64,000 bases of DNA, taken from CAWCWK01 sp963842125 (lineage in GTDB: Bacteria; Pseudomonadota; Alphaproteobacteria; Rhizobiales; CAWCWK01). Made by a program: the position numbers and the translations under genes. Below, piece by piece: positions 46,673 to 55,562 of the stretch. Position 1 is the stretch's first letter. The number at the start of each line of letters is the position of its first letter. The stretch is taken from contig CAWJFE010000005.1 of the NCBI GenBank assembly GCA_963842125.1, positions 1,240,001 through 1,304,000 of the forward strand. The letters run 5' to 3'. Under the pieces are notes generated by a model. The model made no database searches, was not told the DNA's origin, and worked only from the letters and a program-made list of their open reading frames with translations.

Positions 46673-48082
46673 ATGCCCATCAATATCCTCATGCCTGCCC
46701 TCTCACCGACCATGGAGGAAGGCACGCTGGCCAAGTGGCTCGTGAAAGAGGGTGACGAGGTCTCGTCCGGCGACGTGATCGCCGAGATCGAGACCGACAA
46801 GGCGACCATGGAGGTCGAGGCGGTCGACGAGGGTCGGATCGGAAAGATCTTCGTCGCGGACGGCACGGCCGACGTGAAGGTGAACGCCGTCATTGCCGTG
46901 CTGCTCGAGGAGGGCGAGGACGCCGGCAGTATCGGCGATACCCCACCCGAAGACGCGAAGGCCGAGAGCGGCGCGCCCGCATCGCTTACCGCCGATGCGC
47001 AGGAGGCGCTTGCCGAGCCGGATGGCTACGGCCGCGAAATGAAGGGAGCGCCTGGAACGGGTGGTGGGGAGGTTCCGGCCTCCGTCGCTCCTCCCATGGA
47101 ACCCCAGAATGCCACTCCGACGACATCTGCCGGCCGCGTCTTCGCCAGCCCGCTGGCCCGTCGCATGGCGGGCGAAGCGAGCATTTCGCTCGACACCATC
47201 AAGGGGTCGGGCCCGCACGGTCGGATCGTGAAACGCGACGTGGAAGACGCGATCGCCAATGGTGTTAGTGCACCGAAGGCCAAGGCCGAGCAGACTGCCC
47301 CCGCAGCGCCAACCGCCGCGCCCGCCAAGTCCGCGCCGGCGGGTCCCTCCGACGATGCCGTGCGCAGGATGTTCGCGCCCGACTCCTACGAGGAGGTACC
47401 GAACGACGGCATGCGAAAAACGATCGCGCGGCGGCTCCTCGAGTCGAAGCAGACCGTCCCGCACTTCTACCTCTCCATGGACTGCAAGCTCGACGCGCTT
47501 CTCGACATGCGCAAACAGTTGAACGGTGCGTCACCGGAGATAGACGGAAAGCCGGCTTACAAACTTTCCGTGAACGACTTCGTCATCAAGGCCATGGCCC
47601 TGGCGCTGAAGTCGGTGCCGGGCGCGAATGCCAGCTGGACCGAAGCCGCGACGCTCGTTCATAAACATGCCGATGTCGGCGTAGCCGTCGCGATCGAGGG
47701 CGGGCTCTTCACGCCGATCATCCGCAGCGCGGAGGAGAAGACCCTCTCGACCATCTCCGCCGAGATGAAGGACTATGCCAAGCGGGCACGCGACCGGAAG
47801 TTGAAGCCGGAGGAGTATCAGGGCGGCACGACGTCGATCTCCAATCTCGGCATGTTCGGCATCAAGAACTTCCAAGCGATCATCAACCCGCCGCACGGCA
47901 CCATCCTTTCCGTCGGCGCGGGCGAGCGTCGGCCGGTCGTCGAGGGCGACACCGTCGTCATCGCGACGGTCATGTCCGTCACGCTCTGCTGCGATCACCG
48001 CGTGGTCGATGGTGCGCTCGGCGCGGAACTGCTTGGGGCGTTCAAGGGCTACATAGAGGCTCCGATGAGCATGCTCGTCTGA
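46673..48082 (+). CDS. pdhC: Pyruvate dehydrogenase E2 (dihydrolipoamide acetyltransferase)
   Basis: PdhC (469 aa) transfers the acetyl group to CoA and forms the core of the complex. One lipoyl domain (1-78, K43), an Ala/Pro-rich linker, the peripheral-subunit-binding domain (about 157-193, FASPLARRMAGEASISLDTI then GSGPHGRIVKRDV) and the catalytic domain (about 245-469) are in order. The active site is DHRVVDG with H442 and D446. A strong terminator follows immediately, so the usual downstream lpd (E3) gene is not in this operon. Confidence 0.97.
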   Translation: MPINILMPALSPTMEEGTLAKWLVKEGDEVSSGDVIAEIETDKATMEVEAVDEGRIGKIFVADGTADVKVNAVIAVLLEEGEDAGSIGDTPPEDAKAESGAPASLTADAQEALAEPDGYGREMKGAPGTGGGEVPASVAPPMEPQNATPTTSAGRVFASPLARRMAGEASISLDTIKGSGPHGRIVKRDVEDAIANGVSAPKAKAEQTAPAAPTAAPAKSAPAGPSDDAVRRMFAPDSYEEVPNDGMRKTIARRLLESKQTVPHFYLSMDCKLDALLDMRKQLNGASPEIDGKPAYKLSVNDFVIKAMALALKSVPGANASWTEAATLVHKHADVGVAVAIEGGLFTPIIRSAEEKTLSTISAEMKDYAKRARDRKLKPEEYQGGTTSISNLGMFGIKNFQAIINPPHGTILSVGAGERRPVVEGDTVVIATVMSVTLCCDHRVVDGALGAELLGAFKGYIEAPMSMLV

Positions 48083-48109
48083 CAGCACCTACCGAAATAT
48101 CGGAGAATG

Positions 48110-48141
48110 AGGCCGCTGCGGGAGACTGCAGCGGCCTTTTT
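48110..48141 (+). terminator. Rho-independent terminator after pdhC
   Basis: AGGCCGCTGC (48110-48119) and GCAGCGGCCT (48128-48137) form a perfect 10-base stem with an eight-base loop, followed by a run of T residues to 48141. This is the clearest intrinsic terminator in the window and ends the pdh operon. Confidence 0.88.
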
Positions 48142-48551
48142 CGTGCGCGTTCGTCAGCACCCCTATCTAGCCGGTGCGAGGTTGCTCCGTCACGGGACTC
48201 TCTCGGCAAACGTCCAATCACCCTGGTCGGAGAAACAACGGACATGGGAAGGCCATCTCAACGTCCGTCTTCTAAGAAGGGTACAGCACATCAGCTCGCT
48301 GTCCGCCGACGCACGCTGCTGCGGAGAAGCATCACAGGCTGGAATGAAAGCCTTCGGGGGTAAGCTTCTGGGCAACGACCGCTCGCAGTCTAAATCGCCG
48401 ATCTCGTCCTTCCTTTGTTCCGGCCCCTGTTAACAACCGGATCTTCACCCGTGTCGGCCTGAATTCCTAAAGACTATGTACCTAGAACGGATGTGCGTGA
48501 CATCCTCCGCGAGGTCTGGCACGCAGACCAAAACCTTCTGGGAGAATGATG
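48142..48551. other. Non-coding gap between pdhC and glpX
   Basis: About 410 bases hold no convincing gene: the one open frame across it has an irregular composition and no recognisable motif. Rhizobiales often carry lpd after pdhC and a homoserine dehydrogenase gene before glpX; neither is here. The AT-richer part (about 48420-48480) may hold the glpX promoter. I see no known riboswitch or tRNA. Confidence 0.5.
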
Positions 48552-49565
48552 ATGACGTCGGACGCGATTCACTTCGGAGCGGAAGCCGACGAGCATCATG
48601 GCTCGATACTGGAGCGCATTCTCACGCTCGAACTCGTGCGGGTCGCCGAGCGCGCGGCCGTGGCTGCGGCGCGAATGCGGGGGCGGGGCGATGAGAAGGC
48701 TGCCGACCAGGCTGCCGTCGACGCGATGCGCAAGGAACTGAACCGGCTGCCTATCGACGGAACGGTCGTCATCGGCGAAGGCGAGCGCGATGAGGCGCCG
48801 ATGCTCTATATCGGGGAGAAGGTCGGCACCAAGAAGGGCCCGAAGGTCGATATCGCGCTCGATCCTCTCGAAGGCACGACACTCTGCGCGAAGGACCTGC
48901 CGAACTCCCTCGCCGTCATCGCTTTCGCCGAAGGCGGCGGGCTCCTTAACGCGCCGGACGCCTATATGGACAAGATCGCCGTCGGAGCGGGCTATGCCGA
49001 TGGCGTGATCGACATCGATCTCGATCCGGCGGAGAATGTCCGCCGCGTCGCGGAAGCCAAGGGCGTGCCGATCGCGGAACTTGGGTGCTGCATCCTCGAC
49101 CGCCCTCGCCACGCGGTTCTGATCGACAAGGTGCGCGCCACCGGCGCGACCATCCGGTTGATCGGCGACGGCGACGTGGCGGGGATCATCCACACGACGG
49201 ACCCCGAAGAGACGGGGATCGACCTCTATATGGGGATCGGCGGTGCGCCGGAGGGTGTGCTTGCGGCAGCGGCGCTACGATGCATCGGTGGGCAGATGCA
49301 GGCGCGCCTCGTCATGTATTCCGATGAGCAGCGCGCACGGACCATCGCAATGGGCGTCGAGGATCCGGACGCGATCATGACGCAGTTCGACATGGCCAAA
49401 GGCGATGTGATGTTCGCCGCGTCAGGCGTGACGGATGGCAATCTGCTGCGGGGCGTGCAGTTCAAGAAGCAGGGCATTATGACCGAGACGGTCGTCATGC
49501 GCTCCTCCACCCGGACGCAGCGGTTCATCCGCGCGGAGCATCACGAGGACGCGAAGTTCATCTGA
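48552..49565 (+). CDS. glpX: Class II fructose-1,6-bisphosphatase
   Basis: GlpX (337 aa) removes the 1-phosphate of fructose 1,6-bisphosphate in gluconeogenesis. Motifs are GEGERDEAPMLYIGE near residue 76 (metal ligands), IALDPLEGTTLCAKD around 100 and DPEETGIDLYMGIGGAPEG near 215. Three in-frame ATGs stand together at 48546, 48549 and 48552; the last has the best spacing (seven bases) from GGGAG. recJ follows, the usual alphaproteobacterial order. Confidence 0.95.
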   Translation: MTSDAIHFGAEADEHHGSILERILTLELVRVAERAAVAAARMRGRGDEKAADQAAVDAMRKELNRLPIDGTVVIGEGERDEAPMLYIGEKVGTKKGPKVDIALDPLEGTTLCAKDLPNSLAVIAFAEGGGLLNAPDAYMDKIAVGAGYADGVIDIDLDPAENVRRVAEAKGVPIAELGCCILDRPRHAVLIDKVRATGATIRLIGDGDVAGIIHTTDPEETGIDLYMGIGGAPEGVLAAAALRCIGGQMQARLVMYSDEQRARTIAMGVEDPDAIMTQFDMAKGDVMFAASGVTDGNLLRGVQFKKQGIMTETVVMRSSTRTQRFIRAEHHEDAKFI

Positions 49566-49638
49566 TGGATCGCACCGAAGCGCTCCAAAGCCGGTCCGCC
49601 ACTCTTGCGCTTTCGCCGAGACGACAGATGTTGCTCCA

Positions 49639-51432
49639 ATGCTGGCAGATCCATCGCATGCGACGCGCGTTCTCGTAGATCACTCCTTCACCGGGCGGAC
49701 GTGGACCGACCCGGCATCGGACGCCGTCGTACGGACCGGCCTCGCCATAGCACAGCGGCATGGGCTGCCGGACGCCGTCGCGCGCCTACTCGCTATCAGG
49801 GGGATCGCGGACGGGGATGTCGCGGACTATCTCGATCCGACCCTTCGTCGCCTGCTGCCTGATCCGAGCCGCCTTCAGGCAATGGACGCGGCGGCCGAGC
49901 GCTTAGCGGATGCAATCCGGCGGCGGGAAGCCGTCGCCATCTTCGGCGACTACGATGTCGATGGCGCCGCCTCGTCGGCACTCCTCGCTCGCTTCCTGAG
50001 GCATCACGGTCTCGATCCGCAGATCCACATTCCAGACCGCATCACCGAGGGCTATGGCCCCAACCCCGCGGCGATCGAAAGTCTTGCGGCTCGGGGCGCG
50101 AGCCTTCTGGTTACCGTGGACTGCGGCACCTCCGGACACGCCCCGTTGGCCCACGCGAAGGCGATCGGCCTGGACGTCGTCGTTCTCGACCATCATCAGA
50201 CGGACGAAAACCTGCCTGACGTTCTGGCGCTGGTGAATCCGAACCGGCCGGACTGCACGAGCGGGCAGGGGCACCTCTGCGCGGCGGGCGTCGTCTTCCT
50301 GACCTTGGTCGCCATTGCCCGGCTATTGCGGGCCGATCCGCCGGAAGGCTACGAGGCCGCGCCGCTGCTCGAATGGCTCGATCTCGTCGCGCTCGCGACG
50401 GTCTGCGACGTCGTCCCACTCGTCGGCCTCAACCGCGCCTTCGTCGTGAAGGGGCTCACGGTGATGGGGCGGCGGATGAGTCCGGGGCTTGCGGCGCTCC
50501 AGGATGTCGGGCGGGTGAGCGGCGTGCTGACGCCCTATCATCTCGGCTTCGTCCTTGGTCCTCGCATCAATGCCGGCGGGCGCATCGGCCGTGCCGAACT
50601 CGGCAGCCTCCTGTTGACGACCGACGATCCCGCCGTCGCGCTTCGCTACGCTGGCGAACTCGACGCCCTCAATGCCGAGCGGCAGGCGATGGAAGCCGAG
50701 ATGTTGCAGGCCGCGCTGGCCGACGCGGAACGCACCGTCGCGGCCGATCCCGATGTGGCGGCGCTCGTGATCGAGAACTCCGGCTGGCATTCCGGCTTGG
50801 TTGGGTTGCTAGCCTCTCGCGTCAAAGATCGCTTCCGCCGCCCGGTCATCGCCGTCGCGGTTCGTGGAGAGACGGGCACGGGGTCCGGCAGGTCGGTCGA
50901 CGGCGTGGACCTCGGCGAGGCCATCCGCAGTGCGGTCGCGGAAGGACTGCTGGAGAAGGGCGGCGGGCACGCGATGGCCGCGGGACTGACGATACCTGCC
51001 GCCAATATCGATGCGTTTCGTGGCTTTCTCAATGCTCGGGTTGCAGAAGCTTGGCAGGCCGCGCGATCAGCGGAAGCGATCTCGATAGACGCCACCATAT
51101 CCGCTGGCGGTGCCAACCTCGAAATGGTCGGCACGCTCGACCGCGCGGGTCCCTTCGGCGCGGGCAACCCGTCCCCCATGGTCATGCTTCCGAACCATAC
51201 CGTCGCTCGTGCCGAAGTCGTCGGGGGGCGCCATGTCAAGCTGCGCTTCTCGGCCGACGGGAAGAGCGTCGAGGCAATCGCATTCCGCGCGGCCGACGCG
51301 CCGCTCGGCGAAGCCCTTCTTGCGGCCTATGGCCAGCGCGTCCACGTCGCCGGAACGCTTCGGATCGACAGATGGGGCGGGCGGGAGAAGGTCTCCATGC
51401 ATGTCGTAGACGCCGCCCCGGCGGACAGGTGA
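49639..51432 (+). CDS. recJ: Single-stranded-DNA-specific exonuclease RecJ
   Basis: RecJ (597 aa) degrades single-stranded DNA 5' to 3' in mismatch and recombinational repair. DHH-family motifs are VAIFGDYDVDGAAS near residue 99, the TVDCGTS motif near 158 and DHHQTDENLP near 180; the DHHA1 segment with GGGHAMAAGLT is near 440. The C-terminal OB domain is present (GPFGAGNPSPMVML onward). Length matches the family. Confidence 0.96.
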   Translation: MLADPSHATRVLVDHSFTGRTWTDPASDAVVRTGLAIAQRHGLPDAVARLLAIRGIADGDVADYLDPTLRRLLPDPSRLQAMDAAAERLADAIRRREAVAIFGDYDVDGAASSALLARFLRHHGLDPQIHIPDRITEGYGPNPAAIESLAARGASLLVTVDCGTSGHAPLAHAKAIGLDVVVLDHHQTDENLPDVLALVNPNRPDCTSGQGHLCAAGVVFLTLVAIARLLRADPPEGYEAAPLLEWLDLVALATVCDVVPLVGLNRAFVVKGLTVMGRRMSPGLAALQDVGRVSGVLTPYHLGFVLGPRINAGGRIGRAELGSLLLTTDDPAVALRYAGELDALNAERQAMEAEMLQAALADAERTVAADPDVAALVIENSGWHSGLVGLLASRVKDRFRRPVIAVAVRGETGTGSGRSVDGVDLGEAIRSAVAEGLLEKGGGHAMAAGLTIPAANIDAFRGFLNARVAEAWQAARSAEAISIDATISAGGANLEMVGTLDRAGPFGAGNPSPMVMLPNHTVARAEVVGGRHVKLRFSADGKSVEAIAFRAADAPLGEALLAAYGQRVHVAGTLRIDRWGGREKVSMHVVDAAPADR

Positions 51433-51486
51433 CGTGGCGCAACCGGGCCTTGCGGTGTGCGCCGCTGCGGGCTACGCCTCCGCGCG

Positions 51487-51999
51487 ATGAACGATCCCGC
51501 ACATTCCGGCACACGCGTCGGGCTCTATCCCGGTAGCTTCGATCCGCTGACGCTCGGCCATGTCGACGTCATGGTTCGCGCCGCCGCATTGGTAGACCGG
51601 CTCGTTGTCGCGATCGGCGTTCACCCCGGAAAGACGCCGATGCTCGACGTCGCGACCCGAACGGCGCTGATCGATCGCGAGATTTCGGAGCGCGGCTTGT
51701 CGGCGGAAGTTTCGACCTTCGACAGCCTCGTGACGGCGCATGCCGTGGATCTCGGCGCGAGCGTCATCTTTCGCGGCGTGCGGGGCGGGCTCGATCTCGA
51801 TTACGAAATGCAGATGGCCGGAATGAACGCAGGGCTGGCTCCAGGCGTTCAGACCGTGTTCGTGCCGGCCAGTCCCGGCATGGGGCATATCGCCGGCACC
51901 CAGGTGCGCCAGATCGCGCGTATGGGCGGCGACGTGTCCGGCTTCGTGCCGCGCCGTACCGTAGACGCTTTGAAGGCCGCTATCGCGGCCAAATCCTAG
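51487..51999 (+). CDS. coaD: Phosphopantetheine adenylyltransferase
   Basis: CoaD (170 aa) makes dephospho-CoA from phosphopantetheine and ATP, the penultimate CoA step. The nucleotidyltransferase start GLYPGSFDPLTLGHVDV includes the TxGH motif; VIFRGVRGGLDLDYEMQMAGMN and the ISSTxVR-equivalent IAGTQVRQIARMGG follow. The ATG at 51487 gives a family-length protein; ten more codons are open upstream. It lies between recJ and a cyclophilin gene. Confidence 0.96.
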   Translation: MNDPAHSGTRVGLYPGSFDPLTLGHVDVMVRAAALVDRLVVAIGVHPGKTPMLDVATRTALIDREISERGLSAEVSTFDSLVTAHAVDLGASVIFRGVRGGLDLDYEMQMAGMNAGLAPGVQTVFVPASPGMGHIAGTQVRQIARMGGDVSGFVPRRTVDALKAAIAAKS

Positions 52000-52008
52000 G
52001 AGAGTTTC

Positions 52009-52533
52009 ATGATCCTCAAGACAATGATGCTGGCCGCAGCGACCAGCTTGCTTGCCATGGCCGCCGCGCCGACCGCCGCACAGGCCCAGGACACCATCCT
52101 GATGGAGACGACCAAGGGTCCCGTCACCATCCGCCTCCGCCCCGACATCGCGCCGCAGCATGCCGCGCGCATCAAGGAGCTGGCCGCCGACGGCTTCTAC
52201 GACGGCATCATCTTCCACCGCGTGATCGATGGTTTCATGGCGCAGACCGGCGATCCGACGGGCACCGGCATGGGCGGATCCGACAAGGCGGACCTGCCGG
52301 CCGAGTTCTCGTCCGAGCCTTTCGTGCGCGGCACCATCGGTATGGCGCGCTCCAACAACCCGAACAGCGCCAACAGCCAGTTCTTCATCATGTTCGACGA
52401 AGGCAGCTTCCTCAACGGCCAGTACACGGTCATCGGCGAGGTCGTCGATGGCATGGACACGATCGACGCGATCAACAAGGGCGAGCCGCCGCGCGACCCC
52501 GACTCGATCGTCTCCATGCGCTTGCAGGACTAA
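52009..52533 (+). CDS. Periplasmic cyclophilin-type peptidyl-prolyl isomerase
   Basis: This 174-residue protein has a signal peptide (about 1-26, ending PTAAQAQ), so it is exported to the periplasm. The cyclophilin core has FHRVIDGFMAQTGDPTGTG, with the catalytic arginine in FHRV, and ARSNNPNSANSQFFIMF with the QFFI substrate-pocket motif. AGGAGA precedes the ATG at 52009. Rhizobial genomes often have a pair of cyclophilin genes between coaD and queA; only one is here. Confidence 0.95.
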   Translation: MILKTMMLAAATSLLAMAAAPTAAQAQDTILMETTKGPVTIRLRPDIAPQHAARIKELAADGFYDGIIFHRVIDGFMAQTGDPTGTGMGGSDKADLPAEFSSEPFVRGTIGMARSNNPNSANSQFFIMFDEGSFLNGQYTVIGEVVDGMDTIDAINKGEPPRDPDSIVSMRLQD

Positions 52534-52555
52534 AGCGACCGAAAGGCCGGGTGCC

Positions 52556-53614
52556 GTGCGCGTCGATCTCTTCGACTTCGATCTTCCGCAGGACAGGATC
52601 GCACTTCGCCCGGCCGAACCGCGCGAGAGCGCACGCCTGCTCGACGTCGACCCACGGCGCGATCCCGTACTGATCGACCGTACCGTGGGCGATCTCCCGA
52701 CCGTGCTGCGGCCGGGCGATCTTTTGATCGCCAACGATACACGGGTCATAAAGGCCCAATTGCATGGCATCCGCACGCGAAACGACATCGACGCGAGGAT
52801 CGGTGTCACACTCCACAAGCGTTTGGCCGGCGATAGCTGGGCGGCATTCGTCCGGCCGGCCAAGAAGCTTGCGGTCGGCGAGACCGTCCATTTCGGCGAC
52901 ACCTTGAGCGCAACCGTCGAAGCGCTTGACGCCGGAGAGGCCCGGCTGCGCTTCTCCCAGAACGGAATGGCCCTCGACACCGCGATCGAGACCGTCGGCG
53001 AAATGCCGCTCCCGCCCTATATCGCGTCGAAGCGAAAGCCAGATGCGCAGGACGAGGCGGACTATCAGACCCGTTTCGCTGCAAAGTCCGGCGCCGTGGC
53101 AGCGCCTACGGCCGGGCTCCACGTCACGGACGCGCTACGCGATGCACTCGTGGCCGCAGGTGTCGCGATAGAGACCGTCACGCTCCATGTCGGCGCGGGC
53201 ACCTTCCTGCCGGTCAAGACCGACGACACCGACGCGCATCGAATGCACGCCGAATGGGGCACCGTTTCCAATGACGTCGCGGCCCACATAGCCCATACGC
53301 GCGCTGCGGGAGGGCGCGTCGTCGCTCTCGGGACGACGAGCCTGCGTATCCTCGAATCGTCCCTCGATGCCGATGGCGATGTGACCGCCTTCGAGGGCGA
53401 TACCGACATCTTCCTTACGCCCGGCGTGCCGATCCGGTCGGTCGATGCGCTCCTCACCAACTTCCATCTGCCGCGCTCGACACTCTTCATGCTAGTTGCA
53501 GCCTTCTCCGGGCTGGAGACGATGCAGAGCGCCTACCGGCACGCCATCGCGACCGGCTATCGCTTCTACTCCTACGGCGACGCCTGCCTTCTCGCCAACA
53601 CGAGTCCACGATGA
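52556..53614 (+). CDS. queA: tRNA preQ1(34) S-adenosylmethionine ribosyltransferase-isomerase
   Basis: QueA (352 aa) adds the epoxycyclopentandiol ring to preQ1 at position 34 of certain tRNAs, the penultimate queuosine step. The start GTG 52556 gives the standard N terminus RVDLFDFDLPQDRIALRPAEPR; GAAAGG lies upstream. Other motifs are DLLIANDTRVIKAQL, AAPTAGLHVTDALRDAL and LHVGAGTFLPVK, plus LTNFHLPRSTLFMLVAAF. The stop overlaps the tgt start (ATGA). It works directly after Tgt in the pathway. Confidence 0.97.
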   Translation: MRVDLFDFDLPQDRIALRPAEPRESARLLDVDPRRDPVLIDRTVGDLPTVLRPGDLLIANDTRVIKAQLHGIRTRNDIDARIGVTLHKRLAGDSWAAFVRPAKKLAVGETVHFGDTLSATVEALDAGEARLRFSQNGMALDTAIETVGEMPLPPYIASKRKPDAQDEADYQTRFAAKSGAVAAPTAGLHVTDALRDALVAAGVAIETVTLHVGAGTFLPVKTDDTDAHRMHAEWGTVSNDVAAHIAHTRAAGGRVVALGTTSLRILESSLDADGDVTAFEGDTDIFLTPGVPIRSVDALLTNFHLPRSTLFMLVAAFSGLETMQSAYRHAIATGYRFYSYGDACLLANTSPR

Positions 53615-54738
53615 CGATCGGCTTTACGCTGGATGCTGCGGACGGCAGGGCCCGCGCCGCGACGCTCACTCTCGCTCATGGCGAGGTTCGAACACCCATC
53701 TTCATGCCGGTCGGGACCGCGGCGACGGTGAAATGCATGTATCCGGGGCAGGTGAGGGCGCTCGGCGCCGACATCGTTCTCGGCAACACCTACCACCTCA
53801 TGCTGCGCCCGACGGCCGAACGCATCGCCAAGCTCGGCGGCCTCCACACGTTCATGAAGTGGCCACATCCGATCCTGACCGACTCCGGCGGGTTTCAGGT
53901 CATGTCGCTATCCGGCATCCGCAAGATCGACGAGACTGGCGTGCAGTTCCGCTCTCATCTCGACGGCTCCAAGCACGACATGAGCCCGGAACGGAGCGTC
54001 GAGATCCAGCATCTCCTCGGTTCCAACATTACGATGCAGCTCGACGAACTGGTCGAGCTGCCGAACGAGCCGGCCGTCATCGAAGCCGCGATGGAGCGCT
54101 CGCTTCGTTGGGCGGGGCGATGCAAGGACGCCTTCGCACGCCGGGAGGGCTACGGCCTCTTCGGCATCACGCAAGGCGGCACGGACGAGGCGTTGCGACG
54201 GCGATCGGCTGAAGGCCTCACCGGTATCGGCTTCGATGGCTATGCGATCGGAGGCCTCGCCGTCGGTGAGCCGCAGGACGTGATGTTCCGGACGATCGAG
54301 GCGAACGTCGCCCATCTGCCGGAGGAGCGGCCTCGCTATCTCATGGGCGTCGGAACGCCGGACGACATTCTCGGCGGCATTGCACGGGGTGTCGACATGT
54401 TCGACTGCGTCATGCCCACGCGGTCCGGTCGGCATGGGCAAGCCTTCACGCGTTTCGGACGGGTGAACCTGCGCAACGCACGCCACGCCGACGACCCGCG
54501 ACCGCTGGACGAAACAAGCGACTGCGAAGCGACGAGCGGCTATAGCCGCGCCTACCTCCACCACCTCGTTCGCAGCAACGAGCCGCTCGGCGGCATGCTC
54601 GTCACCTGGAACAATCTCGCCTACTATCTGGCGCTCGTGCGCGGCGCGCGCGAGGCGATCATCGACGGGGCGTTCTTCGACTACGCGGCGGCCACGCGCG
54701 AAGGCTGGGCGCGCGGCGACCTGGCCCCGGTCGACTAG
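53611..54738 (+). CDS. tgt: tRNA-guanine(34) transglycosylase
   Basis: Tgt (375 aa) swaps guanine 34 for preQ1 in tRNAs with GUN anticodons. Visible motifs are TPIFMPVGTAATVK, DSGGFQVMSL with the catalytic aspartate, GSNITMQLDE, YAIGGLAVGEP and DCVMPTRSGRHGQAF with the second aspartate. The zinc site (CxCxxC-H) appears modified: the region around residue 305 reads SDCEATSGYSRAYLHHLV, where family members show C-x-C-x-x-C; the first cysteine pair is not fully retained, so the metal site deserves checking. The stop overlaps that of the converging DUF4864 gene in a shared CTAG. Confidence 0.95.
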   Translation: MTIGFTLDAADGRARAATLTLAHGEVRTPIFMPVGTAATVKCMYPGQVRALGADIVLGNTYHLMLRPTAERIAKLGGLHTFMKWPHPILTDSGGFQVMSLSGIRKIDETGVQFRSHLDGSKHDMSPERSVEIQHLLGSNITMQLDELVELPNEPAVIEAAMERSLRWAGRCKDAFARREGYGLFGITQGGTDEALRRRSAEGLTGIGFDGYAIGGLAVGEPQDVMFRTIEANVAHLPEERPRYLMGVGTPDDILGGIARGVDMFDCVMPTRSGRHGQAFTRFGRVNLRNARHADDPRPLDETSDCEATSGYSRAYLHHLVRSNEPLGGMLVTWNNLAYYLALVRGAREAIIDGAFFDYAAATREGWARGDLAPVD

Positions 54739-55157
54739 ATCCCGACCCCGGAACCCTTGATGAGCTGGCAGCCGGTGATGCGTAGCGAGCCGTCGTCCTG
54801 CGCTTGAAGCGTGTAGAGCGCGACCCAGTCCTGCCCCTTCGGTCCGGTCAGCCGGACTTCCTGAAGCAGCTGACCGCCGCGCTCGGCGAACTTACCGAAG
54901 CGGACGTTGGAGGGGCGATAGACCGGCAGATAGCCGCTCCGCACCATGTCCATGAAGCGTCCGGGCGATCCGAAGTAGGACTGGATGCTCGGCGCGGCGA
55001 ACCCATAGGCCGTTGCCGCGTCGTCCGCCATGAAGGCCGCCATTTGAGACTGGATGGTTTCCTGCACTTGTGCATTCAGACCCTCGGCCAATGCGGCGGG
55101 GGCCACCAGCAATCCGGCGCCTACAATCGCGCCCATGAGTTTTTGCCTAAAGTTCAT
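54735..55157 (-). CDS. DUF4864 domain-containing exported protein
   Basis: This 140-residue protein has a signal peptide (KLMGAIVGAGLLVAPAALA, about residues 5-24) and a domain resembling DUF4864: IQSQMAAFMADDAATAYGFA, then the SPGRFMDMVRSGYLPVYRPS region and a conserved ITGCQL end. The fold is likely SnoaL/NTF2-like, but the function is unknown. The ATG at 55157 is chosen for the signal peptide; the frame is open 34 codons further. It converges on tgt. Confidence 0.85.
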   Translation of the reverse strand: MNFRQKLMGAIVGAGLLVAPAALAEGLNAQVQETIQSQMAAFMADDAATAYGFAAPSIQSYFGSPGRFMDMVRSGYLPVYRPSNVRFGKFAERGGQLLQEVRLTGPKGQDWVALYTLQAQDDGSLRITGCQLIKGSGVGI

Positions 55158-55259
55158 CGTCGTCGCCTCCCGATACCAACGTGCCAAGCTACGATGGTAG
55201 AGCTCCCGAGGATGCGGACAATCCCGAACCGGGCGCACCAAGGCGTGTCCTTTAGGCAA

Positions 55260-55288
55260 TTGATCGACGCCCGCACTTCCTGTAGCTA
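55260..55288 (+). promoter_or_regulatory. Predicted tRNA-Lys promoter
   Basis: TTGATC (55260-55265) and TAGCTA (55283-55288) are separated by exactly 17 bases, and the expected start site falls at or next to the first base of the tRNA (55295). Confidence 0.5.
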
Positions 55289-55294
55289 GGCCGC

Positions 55295-55370
55295 GAGCGC
55301 GTAGCTCAGCTGGTAGAGCATCTGACTTTTAATCAGACGGCCGCGGGTTCGAGCCCCGTCGCGCTCACCA
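55295..55370 (+). tRNA. tRNA-Lys (TTT)
   Basis: A 76-base cloverleaf with acceptor arms GAGCGCG / CGCGCTC, a D-loop with AGCTCAGCTGGTAGAGC, the anticodon stem CTGAC-TTTTAATCAG giving anticodon TTT, and a T-arm containing GGGTTCGAGCCCC. The CCA end is encoded. TTT reads both lysine codons. Confidence 0.97.
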
Positions 55371-55562
55371 TAAGTGCCTGTACCAGCGGGGCATTCCGGC
55401 GACCGTGCGGATCGCCACTGCGGCTCGGCTTCGTACGCGCTCACTTACTCGTATCGTCCTCTAGGCATGGCTGCAGCCTTGGCCATCACGCGCGCCGGCC
55501 TCGACCACCCGCGTCAAACGCGGCAAGTTGCCCGCCTTCGGGAATGTGATGGGGGTAGGCGG

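Noticed and set aside
48107..48433. A 108-codon frame in the pdhC-glpX gap
   Set aside because: It begins inside the pdhC terminator hairpin, has irregular composition and resembles nothing known.
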